Part shown: in pieces, positions 44,478 to 54,092 of the stretch | Layout: the number at the start of each line of letters is the position of its first letter | Position numbering within the stretch: position 1 is the stretch's first letter | From: CAWGJF01 sp963715745 | GTDB lineage: Bacteria; Bacteroidota; Ignavibacteria; Ignavibacteriales; Ignavibacteriaceae | Direction of reading: 5' to 3' | DNA: 64,000 bases | NCBI GenBank assembly: GCA_963715745.1 | Contig: OY970271.1 | Coordinates: forward strand, 2,976,001 to 3,040,000 | Notes under the pieces: generated by a model | What the model saw: only the letters and a program-made list of their open reading frames with translations | Told to the model about the DNA's origin: nothing | The model's database searches: none | Program-made: the position numbers and the translations under genes

Positions 44478-45722
44478 ATGAATTCACAGGATTTTATTAA
44501 ACTGGAAGATAAATATGGTGCACATAATTATCACCCACTTGATGTTGTTATTGACAGAGGAAAAGGAGTTTGGGTCTGGGATGTTGAAGGGAAAAAATAT
44601 CTTGATTTCTTATCTGCATATTCTGCAGTTAACCAGGGACATTGTCATCCAAAAATAATTAATGCTTTAACTGAGCAAGCTAATAAATTAACTTTAACTT
44701 CACGAGCATTTTATAACAGCGTGCTCGGCGAATATGAAAAATATATAACTGAATACTTTGGTTATGATAAAGTGCTTCCAATGAATACCGGGGTTGAAGG
44801 TGATGAAACAGCATTTAAACTTGCAAGAAAGTGGGCTTATTCTGAAAAAGGAATACCGGAAAACAAAGCAAAGATAATTTTCTGTGAAAATAATTTTCAC
44901 GGCAGAACAATGATGGCGGTTTCTGCTTCTACTGATCCTGATTGTAAAGACGGATACGGCCCATATCTTCCGGGAATAGAAATAATTCCTTTTAACAATA
45001 TTCCGGCACTGGAAAAAGCTCTTGAAGATCCGAATGTTGCTGCATTTCTTGTTGAACCTATCCAGGGTGAAGCTGGTGTGGTTGTTCCCGATGAAGGTTA
45101 TCTTAAAAAAGCTCACGAACTTTGTAAAGAAAAAAATGTTCTATTGATTTGTGATGAAGTTCAAACAGGTTTATGCAGGACGGGAAAAATGCTCGCTTCA
45201 GATCATGAAAATGTAAAGCCGGATGTTTTGATTTTAGGAAAAGCGTTAAGCGGTGGTGTTATGCCGGTTTCTGCAGTTCTTGCCAATGACGATATAATGC
45301 TATCTATAAAACCTGGACAACATGGATCAACCTTCGGTGGAAATCCTCTTGCGGCAAAAGTTGCTATTGCTTCTCTCCAGGTTTTAAAAGATGAGAACCT
45401 TGCAGAGAATGCTGCAAAGCTTGGCGAATATTTCAGAAATGAAGTTAACAAACTGGTTGATGAACTTGAAATTCTGACATTAGTAAGAGGTAAAGGATTA
45501 CTGAATGCTGTTGTGATTAAACCAACAAAGAATGGAAAAACTGCCTGGGATGTTTGTGTTGAATTAAAAAATAATGGTTTGCTTGCAAAACCAACTCATG
45601 GTGATATTATAAGGTTTGCTCCGCCGCTTGTAATTACTAAGGAAGAAATAGACTGGGCAATTGAAACTATTAAAAATGTCCTCGTAAAATTCGAAAAAGA
45701 AAATTCACTGGTTGAAGTTTAA
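44478..45722 (+). CDS. rocD: Ornithine aminotransferase
   Basis: Class III PLP aminotransferase of 414 aa converting ornithine and 2-oxoglutarate to glutamate semialdehyde. The cofactor lysine is Lys255 in LILGKALSGGVMPVSAVLA, preceded by the CDEVQTGLCRTGK PLP-binding motif. The N-terminus (YGAHNYHPLDVVIDRGKGVWVWDVEGK) and AYSAVNQGHCHPKI match ornithine aminotransferases more than acetylornithine aminotransferases. It is a single gene with terminator, pointing to arginine/proline metabolism. Confidence 0.92.
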   Translation: MNSQDFIKLEDKYGAHNYHPLDVVIDRGKGVWVWDVEGKKYLDFLSAYSAVNQGHCHPKIINALTEQANKLTLTSRAFYNSVLGEYEKYITEYFGYDKVLPMNTGVEGDETAFKLARKWAYSEKGIPENKAKIIFCENNFHGRTMMAVSASTDPDCKDGYGPYLPGIEIIPFNNIPALEKALEDPNVAAFLVEPIQGEAGVVVPDEGYLKKAHELCKEKNVLLICDEVQTGLCRTGKMLASDHENVKPDVLILGKALSGGVMPVSAVLANDDIMLSIKPGQHGSTFGGNPLAAKVAIASLQVLKDENLAENAAKLGEYFRNEVNKLVDELEILTLVRGKGLLNAVVIKPTKNGKTAWDVCVELKNNGLLAKPTHGDIIRFAPPLVITKEEIDWAIETIKNVLVKFEKENSLVEV

Positions 45723-45726
45723 TATT

Positions 45727-45752
45727 AAAGCCCTAGAAACGGGGCTTTTTTT
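45727..45752 (+). terminator. Intrinsic terminator after rocD
   Basis: AAAGCCC pairs with GGGCTTT over an 8-base loop and runs into seven T. It overlaps the end of the convergent hybrid kinase gene by two bases and may also work for it. Confidence 0.9.
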
Positions 45753-48474
45753 AATTTAAAATTTTCTGAATTTCGTTTCTGGTTTCCAAAATAATATTGC
45801 GAAGATTTTCTATTCTAACTTTAACATTTTCCCTGTCATTACTTTTACCGGATAACTCAATTGCATAAACCTCATCACCAATCTTTTGTGCACCAACAGT
45901 GTAACTTGCTCCTTTCATTGTATGTGCAAGATCAACTAACTTTTTAAGATCTGTTTCATCAGAAAGTTCAACAAGAGATTCCAGCTTTAATTCAATATCA
46001 TTTAAATATGATAGTAGAAGATCTTTTTCAAAATTTTGATCTCCAAGACTCACTTTTTTCAATTGTTCGATATCAATAACTGACTTTTCTTCTTGTTTCT
46101 CTTCCTGAAAATAATCCTGATAGCTTTGTTTATCAATCTTTAAAAGTGAATCAACTTTCCCTATTAAGTCCTTTGCAATAATCGGTTTTGAAAGATAATC
46201 GCTCATCCCTGCATTTAAACACTTCTCTCTGTCTCCGGTTAAAGCATGTGCAGTAAGAGCAACTATAGGTATAAAGTTTTCTTCATTTTCCAGTTGTCTT
46301 ATCTGCTTTGTTGCTTCATAGCCGTCTATACCTGGCATTTGAATATCCATAAGAATCAAATCATAATGTTCATTCTGAATAGCATCAATAGCTTCTGCAC
46401 CATTGTAAACTGCATCAACTTTATATCCTGCAATATTTAATATTTTAATGGACACTTTTTGATTAACGATATTATCTTCAGCTAATAAAATTTTGAATTT
46501 GCTTCTTTTTTCCTTCAATCCATTCAAATTAAATTCGCCAGCCTGAGCAATTGAGGCGCCGGTATTTACACTTTTATCTTTTTCAATGATTATATTTCTT
46601 TCCAATTCATTAATTGAATGTAACCTAACATTGAAAGAAAATTTTGTTCCGATTCCTACTTCACTTTTAATGTTAATATCTCCACCCATCAGGTTGACAA
46701 ATTCTTTACAAATAGCTAATCCAAGTCCTGATCCGATATTTTGTCGTGAATTTGTTCCTTCAACCTGGGAAAAAGGTTTAAATAATTCAGTTAATTTTTC
46801 ATCCGGTATTCCAACACCTGTGTCCGAAATAGAAATCATCAAATCAATATCTTCGGAATTTATCTTTCTCGTCTCGGCGTATATTTTTATTTCCCCATTA
46901 TTTGTAAACTTAACCGCATTGCTAAGGAGGTTAACAACAATTTGTCTTAATTTAGTTGCATCACCTTTTAAACCTGCTTCAATATCTTCAGAAAGTTGAA
47001 CATCTACAGTTAATCTTTTTTCCGATGCCTTTGCTGCAATAGTTGAAACAGCCTGGTTTAATACTTTTTTCAAATCGAAGTTGACGTTTTCAATTTGCAT
47101 CTTTCCGGCTTCAACCTTAGACAGATCTAGAATCGAATTTATAATTTCAAGTAATGCTTCCGCAGATTGTTTTGCATTTGAAATATAATACTTCAGTTCT
47201 CGCTCATTTTCATATTCACCTGATTCTATCAAAGTAAGGTATCCTAATATTCCATTCATCGGAGTACGTATTTCGTGACTCATATTGGCCAGAAATTTAC
47301 TTTTAGTTCCACTAAGTCTCAGCGCTTCTTCAGCATACTTTTCGGATTTTTCTTTTTCCCTTTTCAGTGCCTCTGAAAATTTTTCACGTTCATCTTCTAT
47401 CTTAACCTGTTCAGTAATATCTGAAATGGTTCCTTCTATAAAGTAGCTGCCGTCTTCAAGGGATACCAATCTGTCATTAGCTTTTACGATAGCAACTGAA
47501 CCATCCTTACGTTTTAATCTTACCCTGTGATTCTTTATCTGATTATTTTTTTTCAATTCTTTAATAAGATTTTCTCTTTCTGATTTTTCTTCAAAAATAT
47601 CATACACATTAACTTCACGTAATTCTTCAACACTATCGTATCCAAGTATTACTGCAAATGCATTATTGACTGTAATCCATTCACCTTCAGAAGTAGTTTG
47701 AAAAATACCATCTGGAGAATTATCAAAAATTGCTCGATATTTTTCGTCAGTTTCCACAACTTCAAAATCAAGTTTTGCCATGTCTATTCGCATTTTATAA
47801 TTAACTGCACAGGCAATAATTGAGATCATACTCATAAATGAAACAAAGAAAATGGATTCAACCCAATTAGGTAAAAAATAAATTGTATTGTTGTTAAGCA
47901 GCATTGAAGCAATAAAAACAACATTATAATAAATTGCTACAATAATCTGGTTTTTCACTTCCCAGCTAAGAAACAGAGCTGAGGTAAAAATCATCAATCC
48001 AACAATACTTGAATTAACAAGTAAAGTAGCCGGAAGCAGGTAAATCATTATTCCTGATGAAGCAATAATATTTAGCAGCAGGAAGTGAACTAAAATAACC
48101 GGATGATTTTTTGCTGACCTGGTAGTAGAGTCTGCTAAGAGTACAAATGCAAGAACAACCGAAGATAACCTCACAAGATAAATTTGAAATGAATATTCGG
48201 GATGGTACTTAATTTCAAAAACCATAGCAAACAATCCAAGCACAACAACAAGTGCAGCCAGGATTTTTAATGGTACTATTACCATTGCATCCAGTTCACT
48301 TTTCACTTCCATATATTTTTTACCGGAGAATGGTATTCTGCTATTTAAAATAAAGTTTATAAATGAACTGCTAAAATCCGATGCTAAATCGTTACCGGAG
48401 GTGTTTTTAAATTCTGACAAAATTTTCTTTGTTTTTTTTCTGAAAAAGTATTTTTTGTTTACATTTTGTATCAA
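45751..48474 (-). CDS. Membrane hybrid histidine kinase (PAS-HisKA-HATPase-REC-HPt)
   Basis: A 907-residue hybrid kinase. About six hydrophobic helices (about 70-230) form an integral-membrane sensor region. Then come a PAS domain (about 240-365; YRAIFDNSPDGIFQTTSEGEW), a coiled coil, HisKA (LANMSHEIRTPMNGILGYL), HATPase (DTGVGIP, GSGLGLAICKEFV), a receiver (ILLAEDNIVNQ, LILMDIQMPGIDGYEA) and a C-terminal HPt domain with phospho-His851 in DLAHTMKGASYTVG. This is a complete internal phosphorelay with an HPt output, so it must signal to a separate regulator that is not adjacent. Confidence 0.92.
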   Translation of the reverse strand: MIQNVNKKYFFRKKTKKILSEFKNTSGNDLASDFSSSFINFILNSRIPFSGKKYMEVKSELDAMVIVPLKILAALVVVLGLFAMVFEIKYHPEYSFQIYLVRLSSVVLAFVLLADSTTRSAKNHPVILVHFLLLNIIASSGIMIYLLPATLLVNSSIVGLMIFTSALFLSWEVKNQIIVAIYYNVVFIASMLLNNNTIYFLPNWVESIFFVSFMSMISIIACAVNYKMRIDMAKLDFEVVETDEKYRAIFDNSPDGIFQTTSEGEWITVNNAFAVILGYDSVEELREVNVYDIFEEKSERENLIKELKKNNQIKNHRVRLKRKDGSVAIVKANDRLVSLEDGSYFIEGTISDITEQVKIEDEREKFSEALKREKEKSEKYAEEALRLSGTKSKFLANMSHEIRTPMNGILGYLTLIESGEYENERELKYYISNAKQSAEALLEIINSILDLSKVEAGKMQIENVNFDLKKVLNQAVSTIAAKASEKRLTVDVQLSEDIEAGLKGDATKLRQIVVNLLSNAVKFTNNGEIKIYAETRKINSEDIDLMISISDTGVGIPDEKLTELFKPFSQVEGTNSRQNIGSGLGLAICKEFVNLMGGDINIKSEVGIGTKFSFNVRLHSINELERNIIIEKDKSVNTGASIAQAGEFNLNGLKEKRSKFKILLAEDNIVNQKVSIKILNIAGYKVDAVYNGAEAIDAIQNEHYDLILMDIQMPGIDGYEATKQIRQLENEENFIPIVALTAHALTGDREKCLNAGMSDYLSKPIIAKDLIGKVDSLLKIDKQSYQDYFQEEKQEEKSVIDIEQLKKVSLGDQNFEKDLLLSYLNDIELKLESLVELSDETDLKKLVDLAHTMKGASYTVGAQKIGDEVYAIELSGKSNDRENVKVRIENLRNIILETRNEIQKILN

Positions 48475-48500
48475 AATAATTCATCACATTTAGTGCCACT

Positions 48501-49073
48501 GTGGAAATATTATATTCGATTGATTTAGCAATTTTTTACTTTTTTAATCACACCATTTCTACCGGATTTTTGGATAAATTTTTTGCGATTATTACCAATG
48601 TTAAAAACTGGTATATCGCATATTTTATTCTTGCAGCAATAGCTTTGGTCAAGGGCGGGTCACGCGGAAGAATTGCAGTAGTTGGAATATTAATTTTAAT
48701 TCTTTTCAGTGATCAGTTTGGCTACCGAATCCTTAAGGAACTAATTCAGCGGATTAGACCATGTGTTGCACTAAGTGATGCATTAACTCCTATTGGTTGT
48801 GCAGGTTCATTTTCGTTTCCGTCAAATCACGCACTGAACAATTTTGCTGCTGCAACTTTTTTATACAGGCTGTACCCAAAATTTAAATGGGCATTTTTTC
48901 CTGCTGCAATTCTTGTTTCTATTTCAAGAGTTTATCTTGGTGTCCATTACCCGTCTGATATTCTGGGTGGTGCAATAATCGGAATGGTTTTAGGTTATTT
49001 GTTTTCAATTGCTGCTCAAAAAATTGTAGTGAAATTTGAAATAAAGAAAAAAGTAAAAATAATAAATGAATAA
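48501..49073 (+). CDS. PAP2-family membrane phosphatase
   Basis: A 190-residue membrane protein with about five helices and the PAP2 catalytic motifs: KELIQRIRP (motif 1), SFSFPSNHA (motif 2) and SRVYLGVHYPSDILGGAIIG (motif 3). Such enzymes remove phosphate from undecaprenyl diphosphate or from lipid phosphates; the precise substrate is not clear. The start is GTG at 48501. It overlaps the next gene by 8 bases. Confidence 0.85.
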   Translation: MEILYSIDLAIFYFFNHTISTGFLDKFFAIITNVKNWYIAYFILAAIALVKGGSRGRIAVVGILILILFSDQFGYRILKELIQRIRPCVALSDALTPIGCAGSFSFPSNHALNNFAAATFLYRLYPKFKWAFFPAAILVSISRVYLGVHYPSDILGGAIIGMVLGYLFSIAAQKIVVKFEIKKKVKIINE

Positions 49074-49560
49074 CCCAGACATCATAAAAATCAGGAAAGC
49101 CGAATTAAATGATTCGGCAAAAATTTTGAGTTTGATAAAAGAACTTTCTGTCTATGAAAGATTAGAAAAGTATGTAACTGCAGATGAAGAAAAAATCAGG
49201 AGTTCTATTTTTAATAATAATTCAAACGTTAGAGTACTACTTGCAGAAATAAATAATAAACTTGCAGGACAAGTAGTTTTCTTTAAAAATTATTCCACTT
49301 TTCGTGCAAAGCCAGGAATTTATATTGAAGACATTTTCGTTCTTCCTCAATTCAGAAAAATGGGAGTCGGTTTGAAATTAATGAGAGAAGTTATTTCTAT
49401 TGCAAAGAAGGAAAGTTGTTTTGCTGTCGATTGGGTAGTCCTCGATTGGAACCAGTCAGCTATAGACTTTTATAAAAAAATTGGCGCAAAAGAGTTGAAT
49501 GAATGGAAATCTTTCAGACTGGATTCCTCAAAATTTGATTTTCTTCTCAACAATAATTGA
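49066..49560 (+). CDS. GNAT N-acetyltransferase (diamine acetyltransferase-like)
   Basis: A 164-residue acetyltransferase. The acetyl-CoA-binding motif A is IEDIFVLPQFRKMGVGLKLMREV, and VLDWNQSAIDFYKKIGAKELNEWKSFRL resembles the C-terminal region of spermidine/spermine or diamine acetyltransferases. Substrate choice is uncertain. It overlaps the PAP2 gene by 8 bases and precedes fabF by about 90 bases. Confidence 0.85.
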   Translation: MNNPDIIKIRKAELNDSAKILSLIKELSVYERLEKYVTADEEKIRSSIFNNNSNVRVLLAEINNKLAGQVVFFKNYSTFRAKPGIYIEDIFVLPQFRKMGVGLKLMREVISIAKKESCFAVDWVVLDWNQSAIDFYKKIGAKELNEWKSFRLDSSKFDFLLNNN

Positions 49561-49651
49561 TTTTATATACCTTAAATGCTTCAAAAAATTAATTTATAAT
49601 TATTATCTTTTATAACAATTATCAGAACAAAATTACAAGTAAGGAAAATTA

Positions 49652-50908
49652 ATGGCAGATCAAAGAAGAGTAGTTGTTACCGGAATGGGTGCTTTAACAC
49701 CAATTGGTCTTTCAGTAGAAGAGTTCTGGCAAAACATGCTTGCAGGGAAAAGTGGGAGTGCAAACGTAACTTATTTTGATGCCTCACGGCTCGATACAAA
49801 GTTTGCCTGTGAGCTTAAAGGATTTGATGTTCAAAACTATCTTGATAAAAAATCTGCAAGGAGAATGGATCCCTTTGCTCAGTACGCAATGGTTTCAGCA
49901 GATATGGCTATTCAGGATAGTGGTCTTAACCCGGAACAAATGAGTATAAAAGATAAAGAAAGAACCGGTGTTGTTTTTGGAAGCGGTATGGGTGGAATGC
50001 AAACATTTTATGAACAATCTGTAGTACTTTACAAAGATGGGCCAGGCAGAGTTTCCCCTTTCTTTGTACCGATGATAATCCCTGATATTGCCTCAGGGCA
50101 AATATCAATTAAGTATGGTTTTCAAGGTCCGAACTATTGTATTGTTTCAGCTTGTGCTACAGGAAATAATAATATGATTGACAGTTTTCGTTTAATTACC
50201 AAAGACACTGCAGATGTGATGATAACAGGTGGAAGTGAAGCACCATTAATTGAAATGGGAATGGCGGGATTTAATGCTGCAAGAGCACTATCAACACGAA
50301 ACGAATCACCGGAAACGGCTAGCAGACCTTTCGATGCAACACGTGATGGATTTGTAATGGGCGAAGGTTCCGGAGCATTGGTTTTTGAGGAACTAAATCA
50401 TGCAAAAAAACGAGGAGCAAAAATATATGCAGAAATTGCCGGCGCAGGATTTTCTGCTGATGCTTATCATATTACAGCCCCACATCCAGAAGGTGAAGGT
50501 GCAATTTTATCAATGAAAATGGCTTTGAAAAATGCAGGCGCAAAAATGGAAGAAATTGATTATATAAATATGCACGGAACTTCTACCCCTCTCGGTGATA
50601 TAGGAGAAACAAAAGCGATCAAAAAGTTATTTGGTGAACATGCATACAAGATGAATATTTCTTCAACAAAAAGTATGACAGGACATATGCTTGGTGCTGC
50701 AGGTGCTGCTGAAGCAATTGCTTCGATATTAGCAGTGATGAATGATACAATTCCTCCGACAATTAATTTTGCTAATCCTGATCCTGAATGTGATTTGAAC
50801 TATACTTTTAATAAACCTGTAAAGAGAACTGTTAATTATGGATTAAGCAATGCATTCGGTTTCGGCGGACATAACACTTCCGTAATCTTTAAAAAATATG
50901 TTGATTAA
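49652..50908 (+). CDS. fabF: 3-oxoacyl-[ACP] synthase II
   Basis: Condensing enzyme of fatty acid elongation, 418 aa. The catalytic Cys168 is in VSACATG, and the two histidines are His308 in NMHGTSTPLGD and His345 in STKSMTGHMLGAAG, with Lys340. The N-terminal RRVVVTGMGALTPIG is the usual start. It is a stand-alone FabF without the rest of the fab cluster. The DUF2141 gene overlaps its 3' end by 11 bases. Confidence 0.95.
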   Translation: MADQRRVVVTGMGALTPIGLSVEEFWQNMLAGKSGSANVTYFDASRLDTKFACELKGFDVQNYLDKKSARRMDPFAQYAMVSADMAIQDSGLNPEQMSIKDKERTGVVFGSGMGGMQTFYEQSVVLYKDGPGRVSPFFVPMIIPDIASGQISIKYGFQGPNYCIVSACATGNNNMIDSFRLITKDTADVMITGGSEAPLIEMGMAGFNAARALSTRNESPETASRPFDATRDGFVMGEGSGALVFEELNHAKKRGAKIYAEIAGAGFSADAYHITAPHPEGEGAILSMKMALKNAGAKMEEIDYINMHGTSTPLGDIGETKAIKKLFGEHAYKMNISSTKSMTGHMLGAAGAAEAIASILAVMNDTIPPTINFANPDPECDLNYTFNKPVKRTVNYGLSNAFGFGGHNTSVIFKKYVD

Positions 50909-51347
50909 AATACTGATCAGCTTTTTGCTTCAATCAACATTTTTCTTTATTACAACATTTGCACAGGATAGTTCAGCAACGAATTATGGATCACTCACCA
51001 TAGTCATTCATGGATTTGAAAATGAAATTGGGGATTGTAGGTTTGCAATAAATAACAATGAGTATTTATTTGAAAGCGAAGACACAGTTCTGATCGGAAA
51101 AGTGCTTCCGATAATCAACCATGAAGTTATTGTTAAAATTGATTCACTATCTTTTGGAGAATATGCTGTAAAAGTTTTCCATGATGAAAACCAAAATGGA
51201 GAATTAGACACAGATTTTCTTGGTATTCCTTCAGAAGATTATGGATATTCTAATGATGCCAGTTCGTGGTTTGGTCCACCCAGTTGGGATAAAGCAAAAT
51301 TTTTATTTAATAGAAGAGAAATGACGATTGAAATTAATATCGATTAA
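50898..51347 (+). CDS. Secreted DUF2141 protein
   Basis: A 149-residue exported protein with signal peptide (about 1-22) and a beta-rich domain of the DUF2141 family. The diagnostic segment is FGEYAVKVFHDENQNGELDTDFLGIPSEDYGYSND, in which DENQNGELD resembles a calcium-binding loop. The family function is unknown. It overlaps fabF by 11 bases, which implies co-transcription but not a shared function. Confidence 0.85.
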   Translation: MLIKILISFLLQSTFFFITTFAQDSSATNYGSLTIVIHGFENEIGDCRFAINNNEYLFESEDTVLIGKVLPIINHEVIVKIDSLSFGEYAVKVFHDENQNGELDTDFLGIPSEDYGYSNDASSWFGPPSWDKAKFLFNRREMTIEINID

Positions 51348-51366
51348 TAATCTGCAGGTTTAATCT

Positions 51367-51687
51367 ATGTCCTGGATTTATTTATTCATTGCGGGGATTA
51401 TGGAAATAGTCTGGGCAATTGGAATTAAGTATACTGAAAGCTTTACTAAACTCTGGTGGAGCATTGGAACTATTGCTGCTATGATAGTGAGTTTTTATTT
51501 TCTTTCAAAAGCTCTTGAAACTATTCCGGTTGGGACAGGTTATGCTGTTTGGACAGGAATTGGTGCGGTCGGTACTGCATTACTTGGAATGATTCTATTT
51601 AATGAATCACGTGAAGTATTAAGATTATTATTTATAGGATTTATTATTGTTGGAATTATAGGTTTAAAATTCGTTTCAACATCATAG
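51367..51687 (+). CDS. SMR-family exporter, SugE/Gdx type
   Basis: A 106-residue membrane protein with four helices, the small multidrug resistance fold, working as a dimer. The essential Glu13 lies in GIMEIVWAIGIKYT, and ALETIPVGTGYAVWTGIGAVGT is the motif of the SugE/Gdx branch, whose members export guanidinium. No guanidine riboswitch can be present: the gene starts only 19 bases after DUF2141. Quaternary ammonium export cannot be excluded. Confidence 0.88.
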   Translation: MSWIYLFIAGIMEIVWAIGIKYTESFTKLWWSIGTIAAMIVSFYFLSKALETIPVGTGYAVWTGIGAVGTALLGMILFNESREVLRLLFIGFIIVGIIGLKFVSTS

Positions 51688-51705
51688 AAATATCAATAAA
51701 TACAA

Positions 51706-52287
51706 ATGGAAACTAAAGAATTAAAATATTTTAAAACTTCATCCGCACTAAGAATATGGTATAAATCTAATCATAAAAAATCTACAGAATTGTGGTTAGG
51801 ATTTTATAAAAAAGATTCCGGGAAAGCTAGTGTGACCTATCCTGAAGCTCTCGACGAAGCATTGTGTTTTGGCTGGATTGATGGTATAAGAAAAAAAATA
51901 GATGACGAAGTTTATACAATACGCTTTACACCAAGAAAACCAAAGAGCTATTGGAGTGCTGTAAATATTAAAAAGGCTGAATCATTAATTGAATCCGGGA
52001 AAATGGAAAAATCAGGATTAATAGAATTTGAAAAACGCGATAAAAAGAAATCAGGATCGTATTCATTCGAAAGAGCGAATGTTAAATTAAAACCATCTTT
52101 TGAAAAAAAATTCATAACAAATAAAAAAGCCTGGAAATTTTTTCAGTCATCTCCTTCATCATACAAAAAACCAGCGATGTGGTGGGTTATGAGTGCAAAG
52201 CAGGAAGAAACCCGGTTAAAGAGACTTCAGCAACTCATTTCAGATTCTGAAAACGGATTGAGGATCAAACAAATGAGAAGACCTTAA
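51706..52287 (+). CDS. YdeI/OmpD-associated family protein
   Basis: A 193-residue soluble protein of the YdeI-like family. The N-terminal domain has ALRIWYKSNHKKSTELWLGFYKK and EALDEALCFGWIDGIRKKIDDEVYTIRFTPRKPKSYWSAVN, the family hallmark. Some members contribute to peptide or bacteriocin tolerance, but the biochemical function is unknown. It starts 18 bases after the SMR exporter and ends that operon. Confidence 0.8.
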   Translation: METKELKYFKTSSALRIWYKSNHKKSTELWLGFYKKDSGKASVTYPEALDEALCFGWIDGIRKKIDDEVYTIRFTPRKPKSYWSAVNIKKAESLIESGKMEKSGLIEFEKRDKKKSGSYSFERANVKLKPSFEKKFITNKKAWKFFQSSPSSYKKPAMWWVMSAKQEETRLKRLQQLISDSENGLRIKQMRRP

Positions 52288-52637
52288 TTTTTATCATTCA
52301 TTCATAATCCTTTGATGATTTTAAAAATCCTTAAAATTGTATTGATTCAACTCACATAACTGCTTAAAAATCTGTCCAGTCCACATTTTTATTTGTTAAA
52401 TAGAGCCTTATTTAATTATTTTTTGATTGTTAATAATTTAGAATCAGGGGAATGCAGATTCTTACAACAGATTGCTTTGGATTGCAGTCTGTATCAAACA
52501 ACGGAGTGTTCAAATCAATAAATCTTTTTAAAAGAATTCCCCTACTTAACGTCTCGTTCAAAACTTTACAATCGTCAACTAATTTCACACAAACCAACTC
52601 AATTTATTTTTTTATTTAAGAATAAAATGGGGATTAA
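52288..52637 (+). other. Long leader of the RND efflux operon with nested inverted repeats
   Basis: A 350-base A/T-rich region with no gene. It holds a hairpin, ACAGATTGC/GCAGTCTGT with an 8-base loop (52467-52492), nested inside a second inverted repeat, AGGGGAAT (52446-52453) and ATTCCCCT (52536-52543). These are listed as a regulatory element. No local repressor gene is present in the window. Confidence 0.6.
52446..52543 (+). promoter_or_regulatory. Nested inverted-repeat element upstream of the RND operon
   Basis: The outer arms AGGGGAAT and ATTCCCCT are perfect 8-mers about 80 bases apart. The inner hairpin has 9 base pairs including one G-U pair and loop TTTGGATT. It is about 95 bases before the TolC-like start. 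It may be a structured 5' leader or a dyad for a TetR/MarR-type repressor. Which is not decided by sequence. Confidence 0.4.
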
Positions 52638-54062
52638 ATGAAGAGAACTACTCATTTCATACTATTATTAATTTTATTTCTGTTTGTTCCTTTTTATTTA
52701 AAAGCACAGTTACAAACTTTTACTATCCAGAATGCAATTCAAACAGCACTCGAAAATAACAAAGAAATAAAAATAGCAGTAATGAATGTTAAAAAAGCTG
52801 ATGCAGCTGTAAGCGAAGCATACGGATATGCACTTCCAAGTCTTGATTTATCTGCTGGATTTTCACGTTTTGTAAAAAAACCAAAAATGTCATTCCCGGA
52901 TTTTGAAGCGTTGCTTACTAATGCAACTTACAATATACTTTTTGATGAAAATGTAATTCCGCGTGATGAATCAAAATTCCTCCCGATTCAAAATAAGCTT
53001 CAATCTTTTTCGCAAAAAAATAATTTTGAAACCAGTATTCAGTTAACACAGACTCTTTTCAGTTCTGCTGTTTTTAGAGGAATTGGTGCTTCAAATATTT
53101 ATCTCGATCTGGCAAAAGAAAATTTGAAAACCAAAGTTTCTGAAACTATACTCGGTGTGCAAAAATCATTTTACGTGGTTCTTCTCACAAAAGAACTTTT
53201 AAAAATCACCGAAGAAAGTTTTCAAAATGCAAAGGATAATTTTGTAACAGTAAATGCAATGTTTGAACAGGGACTGGTATCAGACTTTGATAAACTGCAG
53301 GCAGAAGTGCAGGTTGAAAATATCCGCCCGGTTGTTTCACAGATGCAGAATAATCTTATTAACGCAAAGAATGCTTTAAAAATTGTGCTCGGTCTGAATC
53401 AGCAGGTTGAAATTGATGTTGAAGGTGAATTTGATTATAAAAAACTGGAAAATCCTGTTAAAGAAGATCTTCTGAATACAGCTGTTGAATCAAACTATGG
53501 AATAAAAACACTTGCGTTAAAGAGGCAGGTAGATGAAGCCTTTGTTGATCTTGACCGTTCTGAATTCTGGCCTTCACTTGCGGCTTTTGGAAATTACACT
53601 TATGCAGGATCTTCTGAAACATGGGACTTCCAGAATTATTCTTCTTTAACTATTGGTCTAAGCTTTTCAATGAACTTGTTCAAAGGCTGGCAGACAAAAA
53701 GCAGGATTGAACAATCGACAATTACCTATCTGCAAACTGAAGAACAGCTAAATCAGTTAAAAGAACTTGTTAAGCTGCAGGTTGAGTCAAAAGTGATTGA
53801 ACTGGACAGAGTTGCAAATCTGCTTGATGCACAGGAAAGAAACGTAAAGCTTGCTCAGCGTGCTTATGAGATAGCTACAATAAAATATAAAGAAGGTACA
53901 GCAACACAGCTTGAAGTTCAGAATGCTGATCTTGCTTCCAAGCAGGCAAAAATAAACAGGCTTCAATCTCTTTACAGCTATATGATAACAAAATTTGAGT
54001 TGGAACAATTGCTCGGACAAACAGATGAAAGATATATTAATTCTTTCAACAATGAAGATTAA
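52638..54062 (+). CDS. TolC-family outer-membrane efflux protein
   Basis: A 474-residue outer-membrane channel with signal peptide (about 1-24) and two long repeats rich in coiled-coil helices, typical of outer-membrane efflux proteins (TIQNAIQTALENNKEIKIA; QAEVQVENIRPVVSQMQNNLINAKNALKIVLG; AQRAYEIATIKYKEGTATQLEVQNADL). It is the first gene of an operon with the adaptor and RND pump downstream. Confidence 0.9.
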   Translation: MKRTTHFILLLILFLFVPFYLKAQLQTFTIQNAIQTALENNKEIKIAVMNVKKADAAVSEAYGYALPSLDLSAGFSRFVKKPKMSFPDFEALLTNATYNILFDENVIPRDESKFLPIQNKLQSFSQKNNFETSIQLTQTLFSSAVFRGIGASNIYLDLAKENLKTKVSETILGVQKSFYVVLLTKELLKITEESFQNAKDNFVTVNAMFEQGLVSDFDKLQAEVQVENIRPVVSQMQNNLINAKNALKIVLGLNQQVEIDVEGEFDYKKLENPVKEDLLNTAVESNYGIKTLALKRQVDEAFVDLDRSEFWPSLAAFGNYTYAGSSETWDFQNYSSLTIGLSFSMNLFKGWQTKSRIEQSTITYLQTEEQLNQLKELVKLQVESKVIELDRVANLLDAQERNVKLAQRAYEIATIKYKEGTATQLEVQNADLASKQAKINRLQSLYSYMITKFELEQLLGQTDERYINSFNNED

Positions 54063-54092
54063 ATAAGATTAATTAACCGGAGAATATTAACT

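Noticed and set aside
51348..51366. Guanidine riboswitch before the Gdx-like gene
   Set aside because: Only 19 bases lie between the genes, too short for any riboswitch.
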